Position numbers and translations under genes: made by a program
Part shown: one piece after another, positions 44,131 to 52,121 of the stretch
Position numbering within the stretch: the first letter of the stretch is position 1
Layout: every line of letters begins with the position of its first letter
From: Azotosporobacter soli
GTDB taxonomy: Bacteria > Bacillota > Negativicutes > SG130
NCBI RefSeq assembly: GCF_030542965.1
Contig: NZ_JAUAOA010000004.1
Location: 62,001-126,000, forward strand
Length of the DNA: 64,000 nt
Direction of reading: 5' to 3'
Notes under the pieces: model-generated
What the model was told of the DNA's origin: nothing
Databases searched by the model: none
What the model saw: only the letters and a program-made list of their open reading frames with translations

Positions 44131-46251
44131 ATGACTATCCTTCATAATCAAAAAGTAGCGGTCAAGATTACCGTGATCTTAAGCGTTATGCTTGTGTTTA
44201 CGCTGACGGTCGGCATTGTCGGTTTTTTTGCCGCCACCAATATTGCGCAAATGGCGGAAAAAATGTACGGCGAGCGCTTGCAGCCGATACAAATACTGGA
44301 TGAAGTTCGTCTGCTCAGCAAAGATACGCAAACAGCCTTGCTGGAATTGATCGAAACGCCGGAGCCCGAGAACCGCCAGACGCTGATTAACGCCATCGAG
44401 AAAAACACGAAAGAGATTGACCGTCTGCAGGACAAATACGAAGCGACCGAACTCGATGATGTGGAACGGCAAAACTGGAGTGAACTACAAAAGAAACTCG
44501 GTGAATATCGTCAGGTTCGCACAGAGATCATTGCACTGGTACAGGAAAATAAGACGGCGGAAGCCTTCGCGCTGTATCGAAGCAGTAAAGCTATCGTTGC
44601 CGATGTCTTGACGCCGCGCAACGTTATTGCAGAATACAATGTCAGACAAGCGCATAATTTATATATTGAAAGCAGCGCAGTCGCCGCCAATACCCGCGTC
44701 ATTATCGTTGTGGTTACGCTGTTGGCGCTCTTGCTCTCCGCAGGGCTTGGCGTCGTGCTGGCAAGGTCGATTTGCCTGCCGCTCTCGCAGATGCTGGCGA
44801 GCGTCAAAAAAATCGCCGCCGGAAAGTTGGAAGAAACGCCGCGTAGTTTTCAATCGCGCGATGAGTTGGGACAATTAGCGGATGCGCTCGTGAACATGCG
44901 GCGTGACTTACGCGGACTGATCGAAGAGTCGGCGGAGAAAAACCGGATTTTGACGCAGGAAATCGCAGAGCGAAGGCAAATTCAGGCCGCACTTATTTTC
45001 TCCAAAGAAAAGTTTACCAAAGCCTTCCGCCATGCCGGAGATGCCGTCGGCCTGGTTTCGCTGGAGGATAAGCGTTTTGTTGAGGTCAGCGAAGCCTTTT
45101 TTCACAATTTGGGCTATGAACGTGCGCAGGTCATCGGCCATGTCTCCAGCGAATTTGACTTATGGAATACGCCGGAGCAGCGAAGCCGCGTTTATGAAAT
45201 GATGCGGGCCGGGCAGACATGCCAGAATGAGGAAGTGGTTTGGAAGACAGCCGACGGCGCTAGGCGTAGCGGTCTTTTTTCGGCGGAAGTAATTGAGATT
45301 GAAGGCAAGAAATATAGTGTGTTCGTCTGGCACGACATTACCGAGCAAAAGCAGGCGGAAGAGGTTCTGCGCAAAGCGAATGAACGATTGGAGGCAGAGG
45401 TCAAGCGCAGGACACAGGAACTGACCACGGCCAATTTGGAACTGCAACAGGCGAATGAAGAATTGGTAGATTCTTTGAACTTAGTAAAGGAAATGCAGCA
45501 GCAGTTGATCGAGGCCGAGAAAATGTCCGCCTTGAGCAGTCTGGTGACAGGCATCGCGCATGAAGTCAATACGCCGGTCGGCGTCGGCGTGACCGCCGCA
45601 TCGCATTTACTGAAGACGATTCAGGATTACCGCGCATACAGCGTCACAAACAAACCGACGCGTACAAGCTTCAGCGAATTCATGGATAGTGCCGAAGAAT
45701 TGGGACAGATGATCCTGCAAAACGCAAGGCGGACTGCGGATCTGATCCGCAGCTTTAAACTGGTCTCGGTCGATCAGGCGCAGGAAGAAAAGCAATGCTT
45801 CCAGTTGAAAGAGTATCTCGAAGGCGTGGTGCAGAGTTTGCAGTCCGTCTTGAAAAAAAGCGGACATACGGTGATGATCGAGTGTCCGGACGATTTGACG
45901 CTCGACAGCTATCCCGGCGCTTTCGTGCAGATTGCAAGCAATCTGCTAATGAATTCGCTTATTCATGCCTATGAGCCGCAGACGCGCGGTCAAATGCGCT
46001 TCACGGCGGAACGCCGTGAAGACCGTCTTCTGCTTTGCTATGCCGATGACGGAAAAGGCATCCCAGCCGATGTACTGTCGAGAATATTCGATCCCTTCTT
46101 TACCACGGGGCGCGGTAAAGGCTGCAGCGGCCTTGGGATGCATATCCTCTACAATATCGTGACGCAGCAATTGCAGGGCAGCGTGACGTGCGAGAGTCAG
46201 CTCGGACAGGGCGTTCGCTTTTTAATTGAACTGCCGTTGGAAACGGTGTAG
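44131..46251 (+). CDS. Membrane sensor histidine kinase (4HB-like sensor, HAMP, PAS)
   Basis: 706 residues. Helix 1 (KITVILSVMLVFTLTVGIVGFF), a ~150-residue extracytoplasmic helical sensor, and helix 2 (VIIVVVTLLALLLSAGLGVVL) lead to HAMP (~205-260). PAS (~285-410; RFVEVSEAFFHNLGYERAQVIG, VWHDITEQKQAEE) and a coiled coil (~410-465) come next. The catalytic part has H-box IAHEVNTPVGV with His477, N-box IASNLLMNSLIHAYE, G1 DDGKGIPA, F-box FDPFFTT and G2 CSGLGMHI. It is in the inner membrane and autophosphorylates. No response regulator is adjacent, so it is an orphan. A LexA-like box lies upstream. SD GGAGG precedes the ATG. Confidence 0.95.
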   Translation: MTILHNQKVAVKITVILSVMLVFTLTVGIVGFFAATNIAQMAEKMYGERLQPIQILDEVRLLSKDTQTALLELIETPEPENRQTLINAIEKNTKEIDRLQDKYEATELDDVERQNWSELQKKLGEYRQVRTEIIALVQENKTAEAFALYRSSKAIVADVLTPRNVIAEYNVRQAHNLYIESSAVAANTRVIIVVVTLLALLLSAGLGVVLARSICLPLSQMLASVKKIAAGKLEETPRSFQSRDELGQLADALVNMRRDLRGLIEESAEKNRILTQEIAERRQIQAALIFSKEKFTKAFRHAGDAVGLVSLEDKRFVEVSEAFFHNLGYERAQVIGHVSSEFDLWNTPEQRSRVYEMMRAGQTCQNEEVVWKTADGARRSGLFSAEVIEIEGKKYSVFVWHDITEQKQAEEVLRKANERLEAEVKRRTQELTTANLELQQANEELVDSLNLVKEMQQQLIEAEKMSALSSLVTGIAHEVNTPVGVGVTAASHLLKTIQDYRAYSVTNKPTRTSFSEFMDSAEELGQMILQNARRTADLIRSFKLVSVDQAQEEKQCFQLKEYLEGVVQSLQSVLKKSGHTVMIECPDDLTLDSYPGAFVQIASNLLMNSLIHAYEPQTRGQMRFTAERREDRLLLCYADDGKGIPADVLSRIFDPFFTTGRGKGCSGLGMHILYNIVTQQLQGSVTCESQLGQGVRFLIELPLETV

Positions 46252-46320
46252 AGTCTAGTTGCAGGCACGCTCGTCAGTTTAGTATAATCCGTTCCTTTTT
46301 ATCCGGTTTGGCCTTTTTTT

Positions 46321-46362
46321 CGCCGCTATTCTCATGGAGAGAAGGCGGCGGAATTTTTTTTC
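46321..46362 (+). terminator. Rho-independent terminator
   Basis: CGCCGC...TTCTC-ATG-GAGAGAA...GGCGGCG stem, then ATTTTTTTT. It ends the histidine-kinase gene. Confidence 0.85.
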
Positions 46363-46406
46363 AAGGAAGCTTTGCTTATGAATGAAGAAAGAAACCGATT
46401 CTCCGC

Positions 46407-46435
46407 TTCTCGAAATAGGGAAAGTGCACTATAAT
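46407..46435 (+). promoter_or_regulatory. Possible promoter of the amidohydrolase operon
   Basis: A perfect TATAAT (46430-46435) with a weak TTCTCG 17 nt upstream. It overlaps the first ATG of the long frame, which argues for the internal start. Confidence 0.45.
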
Positions 46436-46487
46436 GAAGGCTATGCGAAATCGTTGCCTGACTAAGGATCGGTTTGAAGGGGAAATG

Positions 46488-48287
46488 ATGCAAGACGGAG
46501 CGTTTATAGTGATGACGGCGAAACGGTTATTCAAGAACGGCTATATATATACGGTTGATTCCAAGCAGACGGTGGCCGAAGCGATTGCTGTCGGCCAGGA
46601 TGGAAATATCCTCTTTGTCGGCGACAATGCGGCGGCTGAAGCGTTTTGCACAGCCGATACCCGTGTGACAGATTTAGAAGGAAAATTTGTCTTGCCGGGT
46701 TTTTCCGATAATCATACCCACGCAGGCCTATTTGCGGAAAAATTTACTGGGATCTACCTGGGAGCGGCGAAAACGGTGCCGGAATATCTGAAAATCATTC
46801 GGGCTTTTGCTGCGGATAGCGCGCAGCGTGAAGCGGAATTCGTGAGCGGGAGCAATTGGGAACAGGCGGTCTTCCAGGCGTACAACCTTAATATGTATGG
46901 TCTTTCACCGGAGAGTAATCTTGGCCCGAGCCGATTCTTGTTGGATGAAGCCTTGCGCGGCACCTTTCTGGAAAATGTGCCGGTCAAGCTGTATTCGAGC
47001 GATCTTCATTGCGCCTGGTATAACAGTGTGGCTATTGAAGTTGCCAAAGCGAACGGTTTTGAGGCGAAGGCGGAAGAGCATGAAAGCAAAGTGCCGCAGG
47101 ACTTTAGCGGAACGTATCATGGTACGGATTTTTCCGCATACCGGGGGCAAGCCTGGGGCGTCTATAAAGAAGCCGCCATTCAACGTCTGGATGCGCATCT
47201 GCCGCAACAGCCCATATGGAGGAAGAAAGAACTGGCCGGAGCCGGGATGCAGGGCTTCCTGCGGGAGATGCACTCCTACGGAGTGACGCTGCTGCAGGAT
47301 GTATTGCTTGCGCCGTTGCAGGATAATACCCATCTGGACGCTGTGTACGAATCGATCAAGAGCGGACAAGAAAAAATGCTGTGGCGTGTCTCCTTGCTGG
47401 GCGATGTGAATGATCCGGAACGGACGGTGCGTGAATTTCGTACAACGCAGCGCCGTTATTCCGGCACGGAGGATTTCAAATTCTTTTCCGTTAAATTATT
47501 TGCCGACGGCATTCAAAAAAATATGTATGTGATGCAGCCTTACGCGGATGAAGTGGAGAATCCGGCGAATATAGGCGGTTTCTATAACAATATTTCCCGG
47601 GAAAAAATCAGAATGTTCATCCAAACCCTACACCGCGAAAACATACCGCTGCATATCCATGCCATGGGAGACAGGGCGGTCAAAGAGTGTCTCGACGCAA
47701 TCGAAGAAGCTCAGGAAAAATACGGCAGGAAAGAACTCGGCCATACGATCACGCACTTGCTTTTGATCCGGCCCGAAGATGTCCGGCGAATGGCAATCTT
47801 GAAAGTGACGGCGTCGCTCAACTCGTTTTGGCATTATAAAGAACCTCTCTATTATGAAGAGATCTTTGCGCCCATTTTGGGGCCTGAGCGAGCCGCAACT
47901 GCTTTTCCTGCAAAACGTTTCTTCGCTGCAGGCGTCTTGACTTGTCTGGCCAGCGATGGTACCGTCAGCGAAAAGCCGACGCCGCTCTGGGGAATTGAGA
48001 TCGCCGTTACCCGGAATAAGCCTGGGGCAAAAGATCGCAAGCGGCAGCACAATCCGGCAGAGCGGATCTCACGTCAGCAGGCCATTGCAATGTGTACACT
48101 CAATGGAGCGCGGGCACTTGGTCTTGAAGGCGTCACCGGCTCTTTGGAAGCAGGCAAGCGGGCCGACATGGTGGTCTTGGCTGAAAATATCCTAACGATT
48201 GCGGCAAACGAGATTCACGCAGCCGCTGTCTTGGAAACCATCTGCCGGGGGAAAACGGTCTACCGCTCACCCGAATGGCGACGCTGA
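46488..48287 (+). CDS. YtcJ-type amidohydrolase
   Basis: 599 residues of the amidohydrolase superfamily (YtcJ/Amidohydro_3). The metal site reads SDNHTHAGLF (His-X-His), VKLFADGIQKN, LHIHAMGDRAV, GHTITHLLL and LASDGTVSEKP. A composite beta-sandwich is formed by both ends (RLFKNGYIYTVDS; GSLEAGKRADMVVLAEN). It hydrolyses an amide, cyclic amide or similar bond in the cytoplasm; the substrate is unknown. ATG 46488 (or 46485) follows GAAGGGG. It is followed at 48 nt by an APC permease, which probably imports its substrate. Confidence 0.88.
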   Translation: MQDGAFIVMTAKRLFKNGYIYTVDSKQTVAEAIAVGQDGNILFVGDNAAAEAFCTADTRVTDLEGKFVLPGFSDNHTHAGLFAEKFTGIYLGAAKTVPEYLKIIRAFAADSAQREAEFVSGSNWEQAVFQAYNLNMYGLSPESNLGPSRFLLDEALRGTFLENVPVKLYSSDLHCAWYNSVAIEVAKANGFEAKAEEHESKVPQDFSGTYHGTDFSAYRGQAWGVYKEAAIQRLDAHLPQQPIWRKKELAGAGMQGFLREMHSYGVTLLQDVLLAPLQDNTHLDAVYESIKSGQEKMLWRVSLLGDVNDPERTVREFRTTQRRYSGTEDFKFFSVKLFADGIQKNMYVMQPYADEVENPANIGGFYNNISREKIRMFIQTLHRENIPLHIHAMGDRAVKECLDAIEEAQEKYGRKELGHTITHLLLIRPEDVRRMAILKVTASLNSFWHYKEPLYYEEIFAPILGPERAATAFPAKRFFAAGVLTCLASDGTVSEKPTPLWGIEIAVTRNKPGAKDRKRQHNPAERISRQQAIAMCTLNGARALGLEGVTGSLEAGKRADMVVLAENILTIAANEIHAAAVLETICRGKTVYRSPEWRR

Positions 48288-48335
48288 CGCGCAGCAGGCA
48301 ATGTCCTTTTATAAAGAAAGACGGAGGTTTCTAAC

Positions 48336-49721
48336 ATGGAATCGAACGACAATGTCGCGGAAAGCAAACTGCGCAGTCTGGGCTATGAACCGGCGTTCAA
48401 ACGGGTTCTCGGCGTAAGCAGCCTTGTTTGGTTTGGCCTTTCGTATTTAAGCCCCATTGAGGTGTTTACGCAATTCGGTCTTATGTCCGGCATGACGCAT
48501 GGCATGATGACGCTGGCATATTTGGTGGCCACGCTGGCGATTTTGTTCACTGTCGCCAGTTATTCGAAAATGGTATCCGTTTATCCGGTCGCCGGTTCGG
48601 CCTACACCTACGTGCAACGTTCCGTCAACCCGCACCTGGGCTTTATTACCGGCTGGGTGATGTTGCTCGACTACATCCTGCTGCCTATGGTCTGCATCCT
48701 GTTTTTAGGTTTGTTCATGAATAATTACTGTCCGCTTGTGCCGATATGGGCGTGGATTATTCTCAGCGTTCTTATCGTTGGCGTGATCAATGTTTTGGGC
48801 ATAGAGCCGACGGTAAGAGTCAATACGGGGACGGTAATCGCCCAGGCGGCTTTCTCGCTGCTTTTTCTCTTCGTAGTTGCCAAGCTCGTCATGGAGGGGG
48901 GCGGAGCGGGAACGTTCTACTCCTGGCCGGCTATCTATAACGCGCCGGAATTCAACACGGATGATTTTTTAATGTCAGTGGGCGTTTTGACCATTGCTTT
49001 TCTCGGCTTTGATGCGGTGACCACGCTGGCGGAAGAGACGCATCAGCCCGAAAAAACAGTCGGAAGAGCGTTGCTGTTTGTTTGCCTGATTGCCGGAAGC
49101 TTCTTTCTCCTGATCTCTTATTTTTGCCAAATCGCCTGGCCGTCAGCCTGGAAAGAGATTGTCGATCCCAACACGGGATTCCTGGAAGTGTCGCTGCACC
49201 TGCAGGCGGATTACATGCAGTCCTTGTATTTCTGGATCGGCAACCTGGCCAGCCTGACCTGCGTCGTCTCAGCGCAGGCTACGATAGCGCGCATTCTTTT
49301 CGGCATGGGGCGGGACGGCGCCTTGCCGAAACGGTTCTTTGCCTACGTCAGTCCCCGTTATAAGACGCCGGTTTATAATATCGCGCTCGTATCGACCATA
49401 TCACTGAGTGCGGTCTTTTTTTCCGACAGCGTCATGAACGCGGTGTCGCTCATCAGTTTTGGCGCTTTACTAGGCTTCATAATGGTCAATATCGCCGTGA
49501 TTTCTCATTTTTATCTGCGCGGGAAACGGCGATCGCCGGTCGACACCATCCAATACCTGCTTTTTCCGCTGACTGGCGCGGGACTTTGTTTGTATTTTCT
49601 TTTAAGCCTTGCCTATCAGGCAAAAGTGCTGGGCTTTGCGTGGCTCGGATTGGGCATTCTCTACACGGCGCTCAGCACCGATTTCTTTAGAAAATTGCCG
49701 CCGGATCTTACGTTGGAATAG
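48336..49721 (+). CDS. APC-superfamily amino-acid/amine permease
   Basis: 461 residues with about 12 helices. The first helix (FKRVLGVSSLVWFGLSYLSPI) has the broken-helix style of APC carriers. VYPVAGSAYTYVQRSVNPHLGFITGWVMLLDYI holds the conserved Gly-Ser-Ala-Tyr and Gly-Trp motifs in adjacent pieces. AFLGFDAVTTLAEETHQPEKTVGRALL is the classic TM6-7 signature. SD AAGACGGAGG precedes ATG. It is cotranscribed with the amidohydrolase gene. The likely substrate is an amino acid, amine or amide for that enzyme (inference). Confidence 0.92.
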   Translation: MESNDNVAESKLRSLGYEPAFKRVLGVSSLVWFGLSYLSPIEVFTQFGLMSGMTHGMMTLAYLVATLAILFTVASYSKMVSVYPVAGSAYTYVQRSVNPHLGFITGWVMLLDYILLPMVCILFLGLFMNNYCPLVPIWAWIILSVLIVGVINVLGIEPTVRVNTGTVIAQAAFSLLFLFVVAKLVMEGGGAGTFYSWPAIYNAPEFNTDDFLMSVGVLTIAFLGFDAVTTLAEETHQPEKTVGRALLFVCLIAGSFFLLISYFCQIAWPSAWKEIVDPNTGFLEVSLHLQADYMQSLYFWIGNLASLTCVVSAQATIARILFGMGRDGALPKRFFAYVSPRYKTPVYNIALVSTISLSAVFFSDSVMNAVSLISFGALLGFIMVNIAVISHFYLRGKRRSPVDTIQYLLFPLTGAGLCLYFLLSLAYQAKVLGFAWLGLGILYTALSTDFFRKLPPDLTLE

Positions 49722-49805
49722 TGCGCTAGCGGAAGCGCAAGAAATGATTCCGGCAGCGCGCTAGGAAGTGCTTACGGCTTAGAAAAGGATTGCGAGGTTA
49801 TAAAA

Positions 49806-50984
49806 ATGTATACAGAGAAAATTCCTTTTGAGGATAACGATCCGCTGCGCATCCAACTTTATAAGATCGACGAATATCCGTTGCATTGCCATGAAGACGC
49901 GATCGAAATCATCTTCGTGCTTAAAGGCACGGTGAAAGTGAAGGTGAGTTTTGAATACTTCACGTTGAGCGAAGGCGATTATGTGGTCGTGAACAAAGAA
50001 GACTCGCATAAGATATGGCGGCACGACAAGCGGGACAATATGGTCGCCGTTTTCCAGATCAGCCTGCTACAATACCGCAGCGCTTTTCCGCACATTGATT
50101 ACGTTCTCTTTGCCTGTGAATCCTTTGATCTTGCAAAATACAAAGGGCATACGACAAAACTGCGCCAATGTTTGCTCAGCCTGATCGATAATACGATCAA
50201 AGGCGGTGAAGAAGAGGCGACAAAGGAGATCACAGACGGAATCATGGATACGCTGGTCAGAGAATATTCCCTGGAGCGCTATTACAACCGGCAGAGCGAC
50301 ATCAGTGACGAGAAACTGGCGATCTATTACAAGATCGTTCAATATATCTATGAGAACTATACAGCCAAAACGATCCTCGAAGACATCGCGCGCGAATCGT
50401 TTTATTCAAAGTCGTATATCTCGCACCTGTTCAAAGAGGTTGGCGCCGCCAGTTTTCAGGAGATTCTGGGTTATATCCGCGTCTATAAAGCGGAGCGACT
50501 GCTGCTGGAAAGCGATTACCCGCTTGCTGCAATATCCGAACGCTGCGGTTTTTCCGATATAAAATACTTAAATCAGACCTTTAAAAAATGGTTCCAGATC
50601 AAGCCCTCCGCGTATCGCCGGAACTATCAAAACCAAATCGGAAAAGAAGTGAAAGTAAAGCCCGTGTCTCACGATAAGGCCAAGCAGAAGCTCGAAGCGT
50701 TAGTCAACCTGGCTGATGACGATGACGAATATAAAGTGTGCATGACGCCGATCACGCTGAAAAACATCGGCTCCAAAACCGATCTGCTGCACTGCCTGAA
50801 CCAGAATAAAAGTTTGAACGAAAGCGAAGCGGCGGCAACCGGAAAACAAGCGGGGACGAGCTATGCCGTCATCCGAATCGGCGCAGACGAGCATGCGGAA
50901 GATACAAAAGAACAATTGAAAAATTTCTTAGAGGACTTTTGCAACAAGGCAAGCGGTGAAATCGAATATTGGTTTATCAAATGA
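49806..50984 (+). CDS. AraC family regulator with a C-terminal extension
   Basis: 392 residues. The cupin sensor covers ~10-80 (YPLHCHEDAIEIIFVLKGTV, LSEGDYVVVNKEDSHKI). The AraC double helix-turn-helix covers ~180-280 (TILEDIARESFYSKSYISHLFKEV; YPLAAISERCGFSDIKYLNQTFKKWFQIKPSAY in parts). About 110 more residues follow, which is unusual since the HTH normally ends the protein. This tail (VCMTPITLKNIGSKTDLLHC; SYAVIRIGADEHAEDTKEQL) has a small alpha/beta look. I do not recognise it. It follows the amidohydrolase-permease pair and may control it. Confidence 0.9.
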   Translation: MYTEKIPFEDNDPLRIQLYKIDEYPLHCHEDAIEIIFVLKGTVKVKVSFEYFTLSEGDYVVVNKEDSHKIWRHDKRDNMVAVFQISLLQYRSAFPHIDYVLFACESFDLAKYKGHTTKLRQCLLSLIDNTIKGGEEEATKEITDGIMDTLVREYSLERYYNRQSDISDEKLAIYYKIVQYIYENYTAKTILEDIARESFYSKSYISHLFKEVGAASFQEILGYIRVYKAERLLLESDYPLAAISERCGFSDIKYLNQTFKKWFQIKPSAYRRNYQNQIGKEVKVKPVSHDKAKQKLEALVNLADDDDEYKVCMTPITLKNIGSKTDLLHCLNQNKSLNESEAAATGKQAGTSYAVIRIGADEHAEDTKEQLKNFLEDFCNKASGEIEYWFIK

Positions 50985-51026
50985 ACGGCAAAGCGTTTTT
51001 ACAATGATAAAGAGAGAAGGCTTTTA

Positions 51027-51063
51027 AGAGACCGGAAACTATACGGATAGTTTCCGGTCTTTA
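51027..51063 (+). terminator. Rho-independent terminator
   Basis: Perfect stem AGACCGGAAACTAT-ACGG-ATAGTTTCCGGTCT, then TT. It ends the AraC gene. Confidence 0.85.
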
Positions 51064-51152
51064 ATTTGCAAAGAAGCGCTCTTGAAAAATCCGCGTCGTC
51101 AAGTGTTAGAGAATATTATAAGAGCAAGGCGGTAAAAATAACGAATACAGCA

Positions 51153-51183
51153 GAATTGTCATAGTACCATAGCGCGATTGGCC
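51153..51183. repeat. Copy A of a 31-nt element shared by two upstream regions
   Basis: Matches 51942-51972 at 26 of 31 positions; the first 14 (GAATTGTCATAGTA) are identical. It lies 70 nt before the orphan gene at 51254. Confidence 0.7.
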
Positions 51184-51253
51184 CATGAGAAAAAAACATA
51201 CAACATTTATAATTGATAACAGGTAATTAAAAAAACAGAAAAGAGGGATGATA

Positions 51254-51814
51254 ATGTCTAATGTAAATTCTTTTTTCAACCAATACCAAGATCTCCTTAC
51301 CGCACAAGCCAAAGCCTTCAAAACTGCGATTGATGAACACGGCATTGAAAGTTTGAGTAATCCCGATAGTTTTTTCAAGATTTCCGCTACAAACCCTGGC
51401 ATGGTAAAGGTCAATCAGGAGGCTGCATCGCAAGGATTTAGCACGAATGCATTTGGCTGGATGACCTCAGCCTCTTTTATAGTGGGAGCCCAAACGCTTA
51501 CACCTCTGATTCTGGAAAAAGAGGGCAAGGAAACGAGAGGCTCCTGGACATCAACTACGCTAGGATTAAGTGCAGGCGCTGCCACAGGCCCTATGTGGGG
51601 ATTTTTCAACCATGATCCGAAGTGGCTGATTATTGATGACGGAGGAACACACGTCAATACATATGGAGATGGATTTGCACTTGTCGCGGGGATTGAACAA
51701 CTGTTTTTCACGCGCTCGGCGGATGACTCCTTTTTGGGCTGGATGATCGGGCCGGTTGCAGGTCTTAATTCCAATATATTCAAAGCCGGCATTTCCGGTA
51801 AGATTAGCTCCTGA
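51254..51814 (+). CDS. Orphan protein of unknown function
   Basis: 186-187 residues, not recognised. ATG 51254 follows AGAGGG; the upstream ATG 51248 overlaps the spacer. No signal peptide is evident. The N-terminal ~45 residues are helical (FFNQYQDLLTAQAKAFKTAIDEHG). The rest is Gly/Ser/Thr-rich with repeated amphipathic strands (FGWMTSASFIVGAQTLTPL, TTLGLSAGAATGPMWGFFNHDP, WLIIDDGGTHVNTYGDGFALVAG), like a small beta-barrel. The codon choice is more A/T-rich than in neighbours, hinting at transfer. It shares an upstream element with the autotransporter gene that follows, so the two may be co-regulated. A VapA-like or lipid-binding barrel is a guess only. Confidence 0.7.
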   Translation: MSNVNSFFNQYQDLLTAQAKAFKTAIDEHGIESLSNPDSFFKISATNPGMVKVNQEAASQGFSTNAFGWMTSASFIVGAQTLTPLILEKEGKETRGSWTSTTLGLSAGAATGPMWGFFNHDPKWLIIDDGGTHVNTYGDGFALVAGIEQLFFTRSADDSFLGWMIGPVAGLNSNIFKAGISGKISS

Positions 51815-51857
51815 TTTTTATGCTAAGCGATGAACGCTGACGTATAAGTGAATAGCG

Positions 51858-51908
51858 AAAAACGAAGCGATAGGAACGAAGCTGTGAAGTTCCTATCGCT
51901 TCGTTTTT
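51858..51908 (+). terminator. Rho-independent terminator
   Basis: A perfect 20-bp stem, 51858-51877 with 51889-51908, ending in TTTTT. It ends the orphan gene. Confidence 0.92.
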
Positions 51909-51941
51909 GAATTTTTGTTACTAAGGCCGAAGAAGAGAGCT

Positions 51942-51972
51942 GAATTGTCATAGTATCACAGCAGGATTGTCC
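51942..51972. repeat. Copy B of the shared 31-nt element
   Basis: Same orientation as 51153-51183, 26 of 31 identical. It lies about 150 nt before the autotransporter start. Confidence 0.7.
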
Positions 51973-52121
51973 TGCAATAATGAGCGGAAATCGGTTATAG
52001 TTATGAAAACGTGAGAGCGTCCGTCAAGAAAAAATAGGAGACGGATGGATTTCGAGCTGCGCTGGACAGGAGTGCGGAAGATAAATAAGTATGATTTTTG
52101 AACCAAGGAAGGTACGCTGCA

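Larger units (their letters stand above)
51815..52121. other. 307-bp intergenic region
   Basis: Holds the strong terminator at 51858-51908, copy B of the shared 31-nt element (51942-51972) overlapping a small hairpin GCAGGA-TTG-TCCTGC (51961-51975), and then about 145 nt without recognisable signals before the autotransporter ATG. Confidence 0.6.
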
